From positions 1-64,000 of the forward strand of contig CAVQJI010000035.1 of assembly GCA_963712715.1 (NCBI GenBank): a DNA stretch of 64,000 nucleotides, in the 5' to 3' direction. This DNA is from JAFEDN01 sp963712715. GTDB lineage: Bacteria > Pseudomonadota > Gammaproteobacteria > Coxiellales > Coxiellaceae. Within the stretch, counting starts at the first letter, position 1. Every line of letters begins with the position of its first letter. Shown here one piece after another: positions 24,891 through 33,335 of this stretch. The notes beneath the pieces are model-generated. The model was given only the letters and a program-made list of their open reading frames with translations. It was not told the origin of the DNA and searched no databases. The translations under genes and the position numbers were made by a program.

Positions 24891-25115
24891 AATATTTTAA
24901 AAAATCGCCCAGGCGCGAACGAAGCCGACGGGTGACCGAGGAAGGCTTTTCCACGCACAGCGAATCCGGCGGAATCACCTCGAGAGATATATTTTGCCTC
25001 TTCAGTTCATACCTACAAGGCGGGATATTTCCTTGGAGCGAGCATGGGAAAGCCTTCTTCGGGCAGGCCCCGGCGAGTGATTACCCGCTATTCCTGGGTG
25101 ATTTTTTAAAATATT
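24891..25115. repeat. MITE-like long hairpin
   Basis: About 225 bp bounded by 23-bp inverted ends (AATATTTTAAAAAATCGCCC at 24891 and its complement at 25093-25115, one mismatch). Inside is a second pair, GAGGAAGGCTTTTCC and GGGAAAGCCTTCTTC, so the whole can fold into one long stem. The open frame across it has no gene-like features. It ends 38 bp before the IS982 element. Confidence 0.7.
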
Positions 25116-25153
25116 GGCGGACTTTGGAATGTCAATCAATCCAAACTACACTA

Positions 25154-26170
25154 ACCCGAGTTTCGGGTTTTAAAAATTTAAAATCAGATGGGTTATGAAA
25201 ATTAACGCTTGAAAAAAGGAGCTGATTTGCTATCCTGATCATTTTCTAATCTCTACAAAAGGAAATGAGCTAATGGAAATAGCAAATCAACTTGATCTCT
25301 ATTTTTTGCGAAATCGATGATTTTTGCAAGGAGTTTGATACATTAACAAAAAATAAATTATTGACAGGCCCTCACCCGGGCAAGCGAGGCCCTGAAACCG
25401 GACTCTCAATCAGTGAAATCATGACAATACTCATCATGTTTCATGGGGTTCGGTTTCGAATTTTAAAAGATTTTATACGGGATTTTTGGAAGTATATTGG
25501 CGAGGTTATTTCCCCAATTTGCCCAGTTATTCTCGATTTATTACGTTGATGAAACGCGCTATTTTTCCGATGACTGTGTTCACGCAACTGAAGAGCGGAA
25601 AGCGGACCGGTATCTATTATTTGGACTCTAGCTGCTTGCCGGTCAGTCATCTCAAACGCAGCAGGCGCCATAAAACCTTCGATCAAATTGCGCAGTATGG
25701 CAAGACTTCAGTGGGCTGGTTTTTTGGCTTAAAATTACATATTGTGACGAATGATCGCGGCGAATTCATCGCTTTCAAAATTACCAAAGGAAATCGCAGT
25801 GACAGTCAAGAGGCCGCTTTTTTACTCAGCAAATTAGAAGGGTTTGCTTTCGGAGATAAAGGTTACATCAGCAAAAAATTATTTGATGTTCTCTTTTCTC
25901 AAGGACTGAAATTAATCACCCGGAAGCGAAAAAACATGAAAAAAGTACCACTCTCCGACTATGAGCAGCAATTGCTGAACCAACGAGGAATTGTTGAGAC
26001 TGTGATCGGGCATCTCAAGCACCACTATCAAATCTGGCATACCCGCCATCGCTCTGTGATGAATGCGATGACTCATTTAGTTTCGGCGCTGGCTGCTTAC
26101 GCCATTGAACCGTTGAAAATTTCGGCTATCAAACGGCTTGGGCTAATGATGTAAAACCCGAAACTGGGGT
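25154..26170 (+). mobile_element. IS982-family insertion sequence
   Basis: A 1,017-bp element with 18-bp terminal inverted repeats: left ACCCGAGTTTCGGGTTTT, right the complement of ACCCCAGTTTCGGGTTTT (17 of 18). ACCC ends are typical of IS982. The 6-bp direct repeat ACACTA flanks it at 25148-25153 and 26171-26176, and I read this as the target duplication. It separates the IQ-motif gene from the npr-lpt cluster. Confidence 0.88.
25273..26154 (+). pseudogene. IS982-family transposase, two frame changes
   Basis: The protein would start at ATG 25273 (MEIANQLDLYF), then CEIDDFCKEFDTL, a hallmark of IS982 transposases. The DDE residues are visible in YYLDSSCLPV, FAFGDKGYIS and RGIVETVIGHLK, with WHTRHRS further on. 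The frame changes at a T6 run near 25304 (one T too many) and at a T5 run near 25484 (one T too few: RDF should continue LEVYWRGYFPN). The two slips compensate each other. The open segments are 25292-25549 and 25486-26154. Either a decayed copy or homopolymer miscalls. Confidence 0.85.
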
Positions 26171-26187
26171 ACACTAGGTAATGTAGA

Positions 26188-26457
26188 TTATTCGGATTCG
26201 CCGAAGCGGTTTTGGATCAGTTCGGTGATTTTTTCTAAGGCAGCCGCTTCGTCTTCGCCGGAAATGACCAGTTCAATTTCGGCATTCTGGCTGGCGCCCA
26301 GCGTCATAACGGCAAGGATATCCTTGGCGTCTACCTCATAGCCTTGATAATGAAGGGTAATTTCACTCTGAAAACGGTTGGCAAGGCTGATTAATTTCAT
26401 TGACGCTCGCGCGTGCAACCCCAGCTTGTTAATAATAGTTAATTTTTTTTTTAGCAT
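26188..26457 (-). CDS. HPr-family phosphocarrier (NPr)
   Basis: An 89-residue HPr fold. The phosphorylated His is in NKLGLHARASMKL (residues 10-22), and the regulatory-Ser region reads VDAKDILAVMTLGASQ. In gammaproteobacteria the gene at this position is npr (ptsO), the phosphocarrier of the nitrogen PTS, which acts in regulation rather than sugar uptake. No ptsN or ptsP gene is in the window. It overlaps the upstream hpf gene by seven bases. Confidence 0.88.
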   Translation of the reverse strand: MLKKKLTIINKLGLHARASMKLISLANRFQSEITLHYQGYEVDAKDILAVMTLGASQNAEIELVISGEDEAAALEKITELIQNRFGESE

Positions 26458-26741
26458 CCTTTGCCCATTTTTTCCTTATGTTTACTGAGCTGCCGGCTGA
26501 TTTTGTCGACGAGTTTGTCGATACTTTCATACATATCTTCTGAGCTCGCCTTGGCATGAACCTGCAGTCCGGGTACGGTCAGGTTAGCTTCTGCGATCTG
26601 GTTGATTTTTTCAACGTGGAAAGTTAAGTGAATATGGGTGATTTTATCGGATAGGGCATTTAGCCGTTTTATTTTTTTTTCGACATAGTTGCGAATAGCG
26701 GGAGTAATGTCGGTATTTTGACCAGTCATTTGAATTTGCAT
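26451..26741 (-). CDS. hpf: Ribosome hibernation promoting factor (short HPF)
   Basis: A 96-residue protein of the HPF/YfiA family that binds the decoding region of 30S subunits and promotes inactive 100S dimers in stationary phase. Conserved features: ITPAIRNYVEKKIKRL near residue 14, HIHLTFHVEKINQIAEANL, and VHAKASSEDMYESIDKLVDK, ending with basic RQLSKHKEK. The length matches short HPF without the C-terminal dimerisation domain. It lies between lptB and npr; in E. coli rpoN occupies the space between lptB and hpf, but there is none here. Confidence 0.94.
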   Translation of the reverse strand: MQIQMTGQNTDITPAIRNYVEKKIKRLNALSDKITHIHLTFHVEKINQIAEANLTVPGLQVHAKASSEDMYESIDKLVDKISRQLSKHKEKMGKGC

Positions 26742-26758
26742 AGTTTTTCTCCTAAAAA

Positions 26759-27484
26759 TTAAAGAATAAAATGTTCTCCCAGATAGACCTCCCGAACCTG
26801 TTGATTGCTCAAAATTTCTTGAGGCGATCCTTGCGCCAGGATGGCTCCTTCACTGACGATGTAGGCGCGCTGGCAAATATCTAAAGTTTCCCGCACATTG
26901 TGATCGGTGATGAGTACGCCGATTCCACGTTCCGATAAGTGGGTAATAATCCGTTTAATATCGACCACTGAAATAGGATCGATACCCGCGAACGGTTCGT
27001 CCAGCAATATAAATTTAGGGTCCCGAGTCAAAGCGCGAGCGATTTCAACGCGGCGGCTTTCACCACCGGATAAACTGATACCGACACTGTCTTTCAGGTG
27101 CTCGATATGAAATTCATGCATGAGATGCTGGAGTTTTTCTTTTCTTTGCTGACTGGAAAGGTCGTCCCGCAACTCAAGGATAGCCATCAGATTTTTAGCG
27201 ACGGTGAGTTTTCGGAAAATGGATCGTTCCTGAGGCAAATAGCTCAGTCCCAAACGCGCGCGCTGATGTAACGGTTTTCGGGTAATTTTCTGATCGTCGA
27301 GAAACACCTGCCCACCGTCGGGAATAACCAGACCGATAATCATATTAAATGTGGTGGTCTTGCCTGCGCCGTTTGGACCTAGTAAACCCACCACCTCGCT
27401 ATTGCTAATGGATACCGAAACACCTCTCACCACTTGTCTTGATTTATAATGTTTGCTGAGATTATGAGTGGTGAGCTGGGCCAT
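26759..27484 (-). CDS. lptB: LPS export ABC transporter ATPase LptB
   Basis: The ATPase of the LptB2FGC complex that extracts lipopolysaccharide from the inner membrane and drives it along the Lpt bridge. Motifs: Walker A GPNGAGKTTT (residues 35-44), Q-loop LPQERSIF, signature LSGGESRRVEIARAL, Walker B FILLDEPFAGIDP and switch His in LITDHNVRE. The 241 residues equal E. coli LptB. It follows lptA in the operon, seven bases apart. No lptF or lptG is in the window, as in E. coli where they are elsewhere. Confidence 0.97.
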   Translation of the reverse strand: MAQLTTHNLSKHYKSRQVVRGVSVSISNSEVVGLLGPNGAGKTTTFNMIIGLVIPDGGQVFLDDQKITRKPLHQRARLGLSYLPQERSIFRKLTVAKNLMAILELRDDLSSQQRKEKLQHLMHEFHIEHLKDSVGISLSGGESRRVEIARALTRDPKFILLDEPFAGIDPISVVDIKRIITHLSERGIGVLITDHNVRETLDICQRAYIVSEGAILAQGSPQEILSNQQVREVYLGEHFIL

Positions 27485-27491
27485 AAATCGA

Positions 27492-28037
27492 CTATTTCCT
27501 GGGGGGGTTGTTTTGTTGTGGCTGAATAATCATTTCAGTACGTTCCTTGCCAGGGACTGCCAGTGAATGCACAATTTCATTGTCCATATCATACCATATA
27601 TGAGGTCCGCTGAAAATATTGCCATCCTGGTTAACCCGGCCTTGTTTCTCCAATAATACAGTTTTTTTCTCAGGGTCATAAGTAATTTTTAAAGCCTCCA
27701 CGTAAAGGCGGCTTTTATTGGGAGAGGGCAGGGTGCTGTAATGCGCCGGGTTGCCGTAAATAACCACCTGACGAATTTTACTGCCGCTATTCGGCATTTT
27801 ATACACAACCATTTTATCGCCATCTATTTTCGAGGAACCCTGATCGCCCTGCACATGGCCAATATAAGTAATGGTGTTCTGATTACGATCATAAGTAGCG
27901 GATTCGGAAAGCACATGCATAACGGCGTACTTGTCTGTATCCAGCGCGTTAGCGCCAGTCAGCCAGCCTGAACAGATAAGAAGGGTGAATATCATTATTT
28001 TTTTCTGTTTAGGGAGTGGTTTTTTGTGGAGGCTCAT
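27492..28037 (-). CDS. lptA: LPS periplasmic bridge protein LptA
   Basis: Periplasmic beta-jellyroll protein that polymerises into the bridge carrying lipopolysaccharide to LptDE. It has a signal peptide (IMIFTLLICSGWLTGANA, cleaved near residue 32), then SESATYDRNQNTITYIGHVQ and SSKIDGDKMVVY, typical of OstA-like domains. At 181 residues it is family length. Its start overlaps the end of lptC by 29 bases; an alternative start at Met 15 (27995) would remove the overlap and put the signal peptide right at the N-terminus. Confidence 0.93.
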   Translation of the reverse strand: MSLHKKPLPKQKKIMIFTLLICSGWLTGANALDTDKYAVMHVLSESATYDRNQNTITYIGHVQGDQGSSKIDGDKMVVYKMPNSGSKIRQVVIYGNPAHYSTLPSPNKSRLYVEALKITYDPEKKTVLLEKQGRVNQDGNIFSGPHIWYDMDNEIVHSLAVPGKERTEMIIQPQQNNPPRK

Positions 28038-28590
28038 AGCTACCTTTTACTGAAGTGAGTAATGTGAATAATCCTGTTTTAAAATCGGCCTGCATGCCTA
28101 CCGCTTCAATCCGGGCGTCGGGACGAGTAATGACGATGGGTTGACTGGTTTCGGCAAAAGAACGGTGAGGAAAAATGGTCATTTCAGTCGTGCGAATGGT
28201 GGTTTCCGGGGATGCCGGTTGCGGGGCCTGGTGAATAATCACGTTGCCCGATAAATCGACCCGTTCGCTATCGTGGATAGCCGTGCCTTTTTGAGCATTA
28301 ATTGTCCATGGGATGCGTCTCTTGCTGTAGGCCAGCACTTCCGGATTTTCATAATATGAGGTGCTGTCCTGAGCATAATGGGTCATTTTCGGAGTATCCA
28401 TGAATACGTGTACTTGTCCCTGATTATCATACTGGGTGTAATGCGCATTGATCATGTAACCATCCAGAACTGCCGCGGGGGCGGGTCGAAGTTTAACATG
28501 CTTGGTACCGAAGAAAGCCCAAAAGCTCAGTCCGGCGATGACGATAAAAAAAATGGCCAACCAACGAATCACGCGCAGAGTGTCCCGCAT
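28009..28590 (-). CDS. lptC: LPS export system protein LptC
   Basis: Bitopic inner-membrane protein that takes lipopolysaccharide from LptFG and hands it to LptA. One N-terminal helix (RVIRWLAIFFIVIAGLSFWAFFG, about residues 6-28) is followed by a periplasmic jellyroll domain containing YMINAHYTQYDNQGQ, NAQKGTAIHDSERVDLSGNV and VITRPDARIEAVGMQ. The 193-residue length fits. It overlaps kdsC upstream by 22 bases and lptA downstream. Confidence 0.93.
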   Translation of the reverse strand: MRDTLRVIRWLAIFFIVIAGLSFWAFFGTKHVKLRPAPAAVLDGYMINAHYTQYDNQGQVHVFMDTPKMTHYAQDSTSYYENPEVLAYSKRRIPWTINAQKGTAIHDSERVDLSGNVIIHQAPQPASPETTIRTTEMTIFPHRSFAETSQPIVITRPDARIEAVGMQADFKTGLFTLLTSVKGSYEPPQKTTP

Positions 28591-29048
28591 TCGGTGAGTA
28601 ACCGGTCGCAGACTTCCCGGACAGCGCCGGCGCCACCGGTTTTTTCAGTATGCCATTGGGCAGCGGCTTTGACTTCGGGACAGGCGTTGGCCACTGCGAT
28701 GCTCAATCCTGCCGCCTGCATCACTGGCAAATCAGGTAAATCATCGCCCACATAGGCTGTTTCAGAGGCTTTGATGCCCAACCGATGGATTAATTCATTA
28801 AATACCGCCAGTTTATCCGCGCAGCCCTGATAGACATGACGCACCTGTAATTCCGCCATACGTGCCGTGACGCTGGCGCTGGAGCGTCCCGAGATTATGG
28901 CGATAATCACGCCGGCATTCTGCAGACGTTTAATGCCCACGCCGTCGTGGGTATGAAAACGTTTCAATTCTTTTCCTTCTTCGGTGAGCCAGATGGCGCC
29001 GTCGGTCAATACACCGTCCACATCGAGAATGAGACATTTAATGAGCAT
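28569..29048 (-). CDS. kdsC: 3-deoxy-manno-octulosonate-8-phosphate phosphatase KdsC
   Basis: HAD-family phosphatase that dephosphorylates KDO-8-phosphate to KDO in LPS inner-core synthesis. The catalytic Asp motif LILDVDGVLTDG (residues 7-18) is followed by IIAIISGRSSASV, ADKLAVFNEL and YVGDDLPDLPVM, the last supplying the Mg-binding Asp pair. The 159 residues, without a cap domain, are typical; it usually acts as a tetramer. Two bases separate it from kdsD. Confidence 0.95.
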   Translation of the reverse strand: MLIKCLILDVDGVLTDGAIWLTEEGKELKRFHTHDGVGIKRLQNAGVIIAIISGRSSASVTARMAELQVRHVYQGCADKLAVFNELIHRLGIKASETAYVGDDLPDLPVMQAAGLSIAVANACPEVKAAAQWHTEKTGGAGAVREVCDRLLTECGTLCA

Positions 29049-29050
29049 GG

Positions 29051-30046
29051 TCAGGCCACCCGCACTTGCAGTAAATCGTGAATGTGAATAATTCCCACCG
29101 GTCTCCTGTCATTATCGTCAGTGACCACCACAGCGGTGATTTTATGAGCCTGCATAATTTGCAGAGCGCTGGCTGCCAATAATTTCGGAGTCAGCGTGAT
29201 GCATTGGCGGGTCATGACCTGACTGATCGGAGTTTGGCGAATGTCCAGCCCCTTATCGAGAGCGCGTCGTAAATCGCCATCTGTAAATACACCCATTAAG
29301 TAACCCTCTGAATTGACCACAGTGGTCATGCCGAAACGCTTGCGGGTCACTTCGATCAATGCATCGCAGAGGAGGCAGTCTGTCAGGACGTTGGGGATGT
29401 CCTCACCGGTATGCATCAGCGATTCAATCCGTAACAGCAGCCGTCTCCCCAGTGAGCCGCCGGGGTGGGAGAGAGCAAAATCGTGCTCGGTGAAACCACG
29501 CGCTTCCAGAAGAGCGATGGCTAACGCATCTCCCATCACCAACGCGGCTGTCGTGCTGGCGGTGGGGGCCAAACCGAGAGGACAGGCCTCCTGGGCGACA
29601 CTGGCTTCGATGTGCGCATTAGCGGTTATAGCGAGGGTAGATTTGGGATTGCCGGTGATGGCGATAATGGTCACGCCCAGCCTGGCAAGCGCAGGCAGTA
29701 AATCCAGAATTTCGGGGGTCTCGCCGGAGTTGGAAAAAATAATCATCACATCCAGGGGGATGATCATCCCCATATCGCCGTGGCTGGCTTCGCCGGGATG
29801 CACAAACAGCGCCGGTGTTCCGGTACTGGCCATCGTCGAGGCGACCTTGCGCGCGATGTGGCCGGATTTGCCGATGCCCATGACCACGATTCTGCCCTGA
29901 CAGCGCAACAGCATTCGGCAGGCATTGGAGAAATTATGATCAATCTGTTTTTCCAGACCGGCGATTGCTTCCAGTTCCGTGCGAATGACTGCCCTGCCGA
30001 GCTGACAAAATTGTTCACTTTGAGGCTCTATACTTGTTTGTTGCAT
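29051..30046 (-). CDS. kdsD: Arabinose-5-phosphate isomerase KdsD
   Basis: Converts ribulose-5-phosphate to arabinose-5-phosphate, the first step of KDO synthesis. An N-terminal SIS domain (VVMGIGKSGHIARKVASTMA, PGEASHGDMGM, SNSGETPEIL) is followed by two CBS domains (about residues 210-330). The 331 residues match E. coli KdsD (328). It starts the kdsD-kdsC-lptCAB-hpf-npr run and is transcribed away from mlaF. The shared upstream region contains a minus-strand TATAAT around 30080-30086. Confidence 0.96.
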   Translation of the reverse strand: MQQTSIEPQSEQFCQLGRAVIRTELEAIAGLEKQIDHNFSNACRMLLRCQGRIVVMGIGKSGHIARKVASTMASTGTPALFVHPGEASHGDMGMIIPLDVMIIFSNSGETPEILDLLPALARLGVTIIAITGNPKSTLAITANAHIEASVAQEACPLGLAPTASTTAALVMGDALAIALLEARGFTEHDFALSHPGGSLGRRLLLRIESLMHTGEDIPNVLTDCLLCDALIEVTRKRFGMTTVVNSEGYLMGVFTDGDLRRALDKGLDIRQTPISQVMTRQCITLTPKLLAASALQIMQAHKITAVVVTDDNDRRPVGIIHIHDLLQVRVA

Positions 30047-30058
30047 GGGGATTGTCCA

Positions 30059-30087
30059 TTGACCTAAAGTTAGGCTATGATTATAAC
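30059..30087 (+). promoter_or_regulatory. Probable sigma-70 promoter for the mla operon
   Basis: TTGACC at 30059-30064 and TATAAC at 30082-30087, with the optimal 17-bp spacer. Transcription would start near 30094, just upstream of the preferred GTG start at 30115. The complementary strand offers TATAAT for kdsD in the same space. Confidence 0.55.
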
Positions 30088-30114
30088 AGATTTATGGATG
30101 GCATGGGAGAGGGT

Positions 30115-30915
30115 GTGGAAGCGAACGGTTCTATCGTCAAGATTCGACAATTAAGTTATTCGATATCAGGACGGCCGATTTTTAAGGGCATCAATCTGGA
30201 TATTCCGCGCAATAAAATTGTGGCGATTATGGGCCCCAGTGGCACAGGGAAAACAACGCTTCTGAACCTTATCGGCGGCCGGCTGAAACCGGATTCGGGA
30301 AATATCCTGGTCCATAATCAGGACGTGTCAAAGTTATCTCGAAAAAGCTTGTATAAACTGCGGCGAGGGATTGGTGTATTGTTTCAGGAAGGAGCATTGT
30401 TCACTGACCTGAATGTGTTTGAAAATGTCGCTTTCCCATTGCGGGAGCATACCCACTTACCCGAAGACATGATTCAGAATTTAGTGCGCATGCAATTAAA
30501 CGGGGTTGGTCTTCGTGGGGCGCTGAACTTAAAAATTGAAGAATTGTCAGGAGGAATGGCGCGCCGCGTCGCTTTGGCCCGCGCGACGGTACTGGGTCCG
30601 GAGCTGATGTTATACGACGAACCTTTTACCGGTCAGGACCCTATTTCGAGAGGCGTCCTCGTCCAGCTAATCCGGGAATTGAATGATGCGCTGGGTTTAA
30701 CTTCAGTGTTGGTCTCGCATGATGTACCGGAAACCGCAAAGATTGCTGATTATATCTATATTCTGGCCGGCGGGCGCATTATTGGAGAGGGGCCGCCCGG
30801 AGAACTCTTAAATTCCGGAATCCCCCAGGTTAAGCAATTTACGCACGGCCTGCCGGATGGTCCCGTGGCTTTCCATTATCCGGCAAAAAATTATCGGGAG
30901 GATTTAGGGTTGTGA
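30115..30915 (+). CDS. mlaF: Phospholipid transport ATPase MlaF
   Basis: ATPase of the MlaFEDB complex, which moves phospholipids between the inner membrane and periplasmic MlaC to keep the outer membrane asymmetric. Walker A is GPSGTGKTTLL, signature LSGGMARRVALARA, Walker B LMLYDEPFTGQDP, and SHDVPE follows. I prefer the GTG at 30115, preceded by GGGAG and consistent with the family N-terminus (IVKIRQLSYSISGRPIF); the frame is open from 30034, and ATG 30094 is an alternative. The stop overlaps the mlaE GTG by four bases. Confidence 0.94.
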   Translation: MEANGSIVKIRQLSYSISGRPIFKGINLDIPRNKIVAIMGPSGTGKTTLLNLIGGRLKPDSGNILVHNQDVSKLSRKSLYKLRRGIGVLFQEGALFTDLNVFENVAFPLREHTHLPEDMIQNLVRMQLNGVGLRGALNLKIEELSGGMARRVALARATVLGPELMLYDEPFTGQDPISRGVLVQLIRELNDALGLTSVLVSHDVPETAKIADYIYILAGGRIIGEGPPGELLNSGIPQVKQFTHGLPDGPVAFHYPAKNYREDLGL

Positions 30916-31691
30916 ATCAACTACAGCAGTTTGGCCGCAAAGGCGTTGATTTTTGCGGACACCTGGGACTGGCGGGAATTTTTTTATTCCGGTCAGTTTT
31001 TTGCCGGCCTAAGTGGCGGCAGGCATGGCCATTATTCGCGACACAACTGTATAAAATCGGGGTTCTTTCTCTGGTGATCATTTTATTATCAGCATTATTC
31101 ATCGGTATGGTGGTGGCGTTGCAGGGCTATAATACGCTGCGAAAATTTGGCGCAGAGCAGGAATTGGGACAGTTGGTCGCGTTAAGCGTGGTGAGAGAAC
31201 TGGGTCCTGTGGTTGCGGCCTTGTTATTTGCCGGACGCGCAGGTTCAGCGCTGACGGCGGAATTAGGTTTGATGCGCGCCACTCAACAGATTGGCGGCAT
31301 GGAAATGATGGCGGTCGATCCCATGTGGCGGATAGTAGCGCCGAGATTATGGGCCGGGCTGCTCGCCATGCCGATACTGGCGATTCTGTTTAACGTGGTC
31401 GCGATAATGGGTGGGCATTTCGTCGGTGTTGACTGGCTGGGTGTGGATGACGGCGCATTCTGGTCTAACATGCAGTCCGCGGTGGGTTTTCGCGAAGATA
31501 TTTTGAATGGCGTCATCAAGAGCCTGGTATTTGGTTTTGTCGTGACCTGGGTTTCTGTTTATCAAGGGTTTTATTCAGAGCCCAATGCCGCGGGCATTAG
31601 CAAGGCGACGACCCGGACAGTCGTATTTTCGTCGCTATTGGTGTTAGCGTTAGACTTTGTATTAACGTCTTTAATGATGGGGGGTTGGTAG
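30912..31691 (+). CDS. mlaE: Phospholipid transport permease MlaE
   Basis: Inner-membrane permease of the Mla complex with the MlaE-family core: LLSALFIGMVVALQGYNTL, the conserved ELGPVVAALLFAGRAGSALTAELG stretch near residue 96, then TQQIGGMEMMAVDP, and several later hydrophobic helices. The 259 residues match E. coli MlaE (260). Start GTG at 30912, coupled to mlaF. Confidence 0.96.
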   Translation: MNQLQQFGRKGVDFCGHLGLAGIFLFRSVFCRPKWRQAWPLFATQLYKIGVLSLVIILLSALFIGMVVALQGYNTLRKFGAEQELGQLVALSVVRELGPVVAALLFAGRAGSALTAELGLMRATQQIGGMEMMAVDPMWRIVAPRLWAGLLAMPILAILFNVVAIMGGHFVGVDWLGVDDGAFWSNMQSAVGFREDILNGVIKSLVFGFVVTWVSVYQGFYSEPNAAGISKATTRTVVFSSLLVLALDFVLTSLMMGGW

Positions 31692-31693
31692 CC

Positions 31694-32212
31694 GTGCGAA
31701 ATAAAACGCTCGAAGTGATAGTGGGTTTGTTGATGGTTGTCGGCTTTTTAGGGTTGATTTTCCTGGCTTTCAAAGTGAGTGGATTAAGCTTATCTTCTGA
31801 AGGTGAGACTTATGCGGTCACCGCGGATTTTGACGATATTGGCAGCCTGAAGGTCCGTGCTCCGGTGCAGGTCTCGGGGGTCAACGTCGGCCGGGTTTCC
31901 GATATCAGTTTGGACAAAAACAGCTTCCGGGCACGGGTGACATTATCGATTAAAAATCAATACAATGCCCTGCCCATGGATACCAGCGCCAGTATCTATA
32001 CTCAGGGAATTTTGGGTTCTAATTATGTGGCCCTGTCACCCGGATTTGAAACGGAGAGTTTACAGCCCGGCGGCCATATAGACACCACCCATTCCGCTTT
32101 GATTCTGGAAAATTTGATTGGGCAATTATTATTTAGCCTGAAATCTGACAAAAACAAGGAGACGCAACCTGCGGCGAATCCTGCGCCGGCGCCAGCGAAA
32201 CCCGCGCAATAG
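31694..32212 (+). CDS. mlaD: Phospholipid transport substrate-binding MlaD
   Basis: A bitopic protein with one N-terminal helix (LEVIVGLLMVVGFLGLIFLAF) and an MCE domain (about residues 35-115: YAVTADFDDIGSLKVRAPVQ, SGVNVGRVSDI, TQGILGSNYVALSPG) that forms a hexameric ring carrying lipid. I choose the GTG at 31694 (MRNKTLEVIVG); the frame also opens at TTG 31685. The C-terminus is a Pro/Ala-rich tail (ANPAPAPAKPAQ). Confidence 0.94.
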   Translation: MRNKTLEVIVGLLMVVGFLGLIFLAFKVSGLSLSSEGETYAVTADFDDIGSLKVRAPVQVSGVNVGRVSDISLDKNSFRARVTLSIKNQYNALPMDTSASIYTQGILGSNYVALSPGFETESLQPGGHIDTTHSALILENLIGQLLFSLKSDKNKETQPAANPAPAPAKPAQ

Positions 32213-32230
32213 GTCTATGCTTATGTCTCA

Positions 32231-32275
32231 CAATGGCGTTAAGTTAAGGGTCCCTCCCTTTTTCAAAGGGGGAGG
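32231..32275. repeat. Repeat relic between mlaD and mlaC
   Basis: CACAATGGCGTTAAGTTAAGG matches the outer arm of the nested palindrome at 59540. It is directly followed by CCCTCCCTTTTTCAAAGGGG, the core of the hairpin inserted in fadE. Only half of each family is present. Confidence 0.6.
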
Positions 32276-32332
32276 TTGGAAAACCCGGCTTTAGCAGTGA
32301 CGTGAATTTTATTATTAGAGGAGAAGAGAGTT

Positions 32333-32962
32333 ATGAAAAGTTTGATGAAGTTTAGGAACTGGTTTTTTATAGTGTTTGGTTTGAGTATGGTGTTGTCATT
32401 AGGATCTGCTCTGGCTGCGCCTGTCTCTCCGGTGACGGTTTTAAATAACGCTGCTAATCAGATGATAACCAGTCTGGCGCAAAATAAATCCAGGCTTAAG
32501 AATGGCGACGGCATCATTTACGGCATAGTCAATCGCGTATTATTGCCTTATGTGGATCTGGACAGGATGTCGATGGCTGTAGTCGGCAGACAATACTGGA
32601 CTTCAGCGACCCCTGCGCAGAAAAGTGAATTTATCACCCAATTTACCCGGCTGGTGACATCCACTTATGCCGCCGCGCTGGCTTCTTATGATGATGATAA
32701 AGTACAGTTTTTCCCCATCCGTGGCGATTACAGCAACAGCCGTACCCTCACGGTGCGCAGCATGATCATTCGCCGTTCCGGTCAAAAAATTCGCGTCGAC
32801 TACAACGTGGTGCGTAGCGGTGATTCCTGGAAAGTTTACGATTTTAGTATTGAAAATATCAGCATGGTGCAAAGCTACCGGTCCCAATTCTCGGATGTGC
32901 TGTCCCAACAAGGGATGGCGGGATTATTGCAGAGACTGAAAACTCATAATAAAAATACATAA
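32333..32962 (+). CDS. mlaC: Periplasmic phospholipid-binding protein MlaC
   Basis: Soluble periplasmic lipid shuttle between MlaA at the outer membrane and MlaFEDB. A signal peptide (WFFIVFGLSMVLSLGSALA, cleavage before APVS) is followed by the Ttg2D/MlaC domain: VNRVLLPYVDLDRMSMAVVG, YWTSATPAQKSEFITQFTRL and WKVYDFSIENISMVQSYRSQF. The 209 residues fit. A GAGGAGAAGAGAG purine tract lies just before the ATG. It is 120 bp from mlaD, with a repeat relic in between. Confidence 0.95.
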   Translation: MKSLMKFRNWFFIVFGLSMVLSLGSALAAPVSPVTVLNNAANQMITSLAQNKSRLKNGDGIIYGIVNRVLLPYVDLDRMSMAVVGRQYWTSATPAQKSEFITQFTRLVTSTYAAALASYDDDKVQFFPIRGDYSNSRTLTVRSMIIRRSGQKIRVDYNVVRSGDSWKVYDFSIENISMVQSYRSQFSDVLSQQGMAGLLQRLKTHNKNT

Positions 32963-32967
32963 AAATC

Positions 32968-33321
32968 ATGACGTTATCAGGAAAAATTCAGCAAATACAT
33001 CACCACGACCAGACAGTGGCTGTCAACTTTAGCCGGGACCGGTCGGTGCTGGAAGTGGTGGGTGCGGTGAATTTCAAAAACGTCGTGAAATTGCGTCAAC
33101 AGGGTAAACACTTATTGGCGCAGCACCCGCAAGCCGTTGTGCCGATAGATTTACAGGGCATTCAAACCAGCGACAATTCCGGTCTGGTATTACTGGTGGC
33201 GTGGGTGGAAGATGCCCGGGATATGCAAAAAACGTTGAAGTTCCAACATGTGCCGGATTTTCTTCAACGTATGGCGCAGGTGTTTGGTCTGCAGTCTATC
33301 TTATTCGAAAACGAAGCTTAA
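32968..33321 (+). CDS. mlaB: STAS-domain protein MlaB
   Basis: The small cytoplasmic STAS partner of MlaF, which stabilises the ATPase. The 117-residue protein shows RSVLEVVGAVNFKNVVKL and VPIDLQGIQTSDNSGLVLLV (residues about 55-74), where the TSDNSG turn is the STAS hallmark. The order mlaC-mlaB-murA is the standard gammaproteobacterial one. It begins six bases after mlaC. Confidence 0.9.
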   Translation: MTLSGKIQQIHHHDQTVAVNFSRDRSVLEVVGAVNFKNVVKLRQQGKHLLAQHPQAVVPIDLQGIQTSDNSGLVLLVAWVEDARDMQKTLKFQHVPDFLQRMAQVFGLQSILFENEA

Positions 33322-33335
33322 ATTGAGAAGAACGC

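Noticed and set aside
24932..25198. 88-residue open frame
   Set aside because: It runs across the MITE-like hairpin and into the IS982 end, with no ribosome-binding site; an accident of the repeat.
29313..30067. Long plus-strand frames (195 and 95 codons) over kdsD
   Set aside because: kdsD is a complete conserved protein on the other strand; these frames show no family features.
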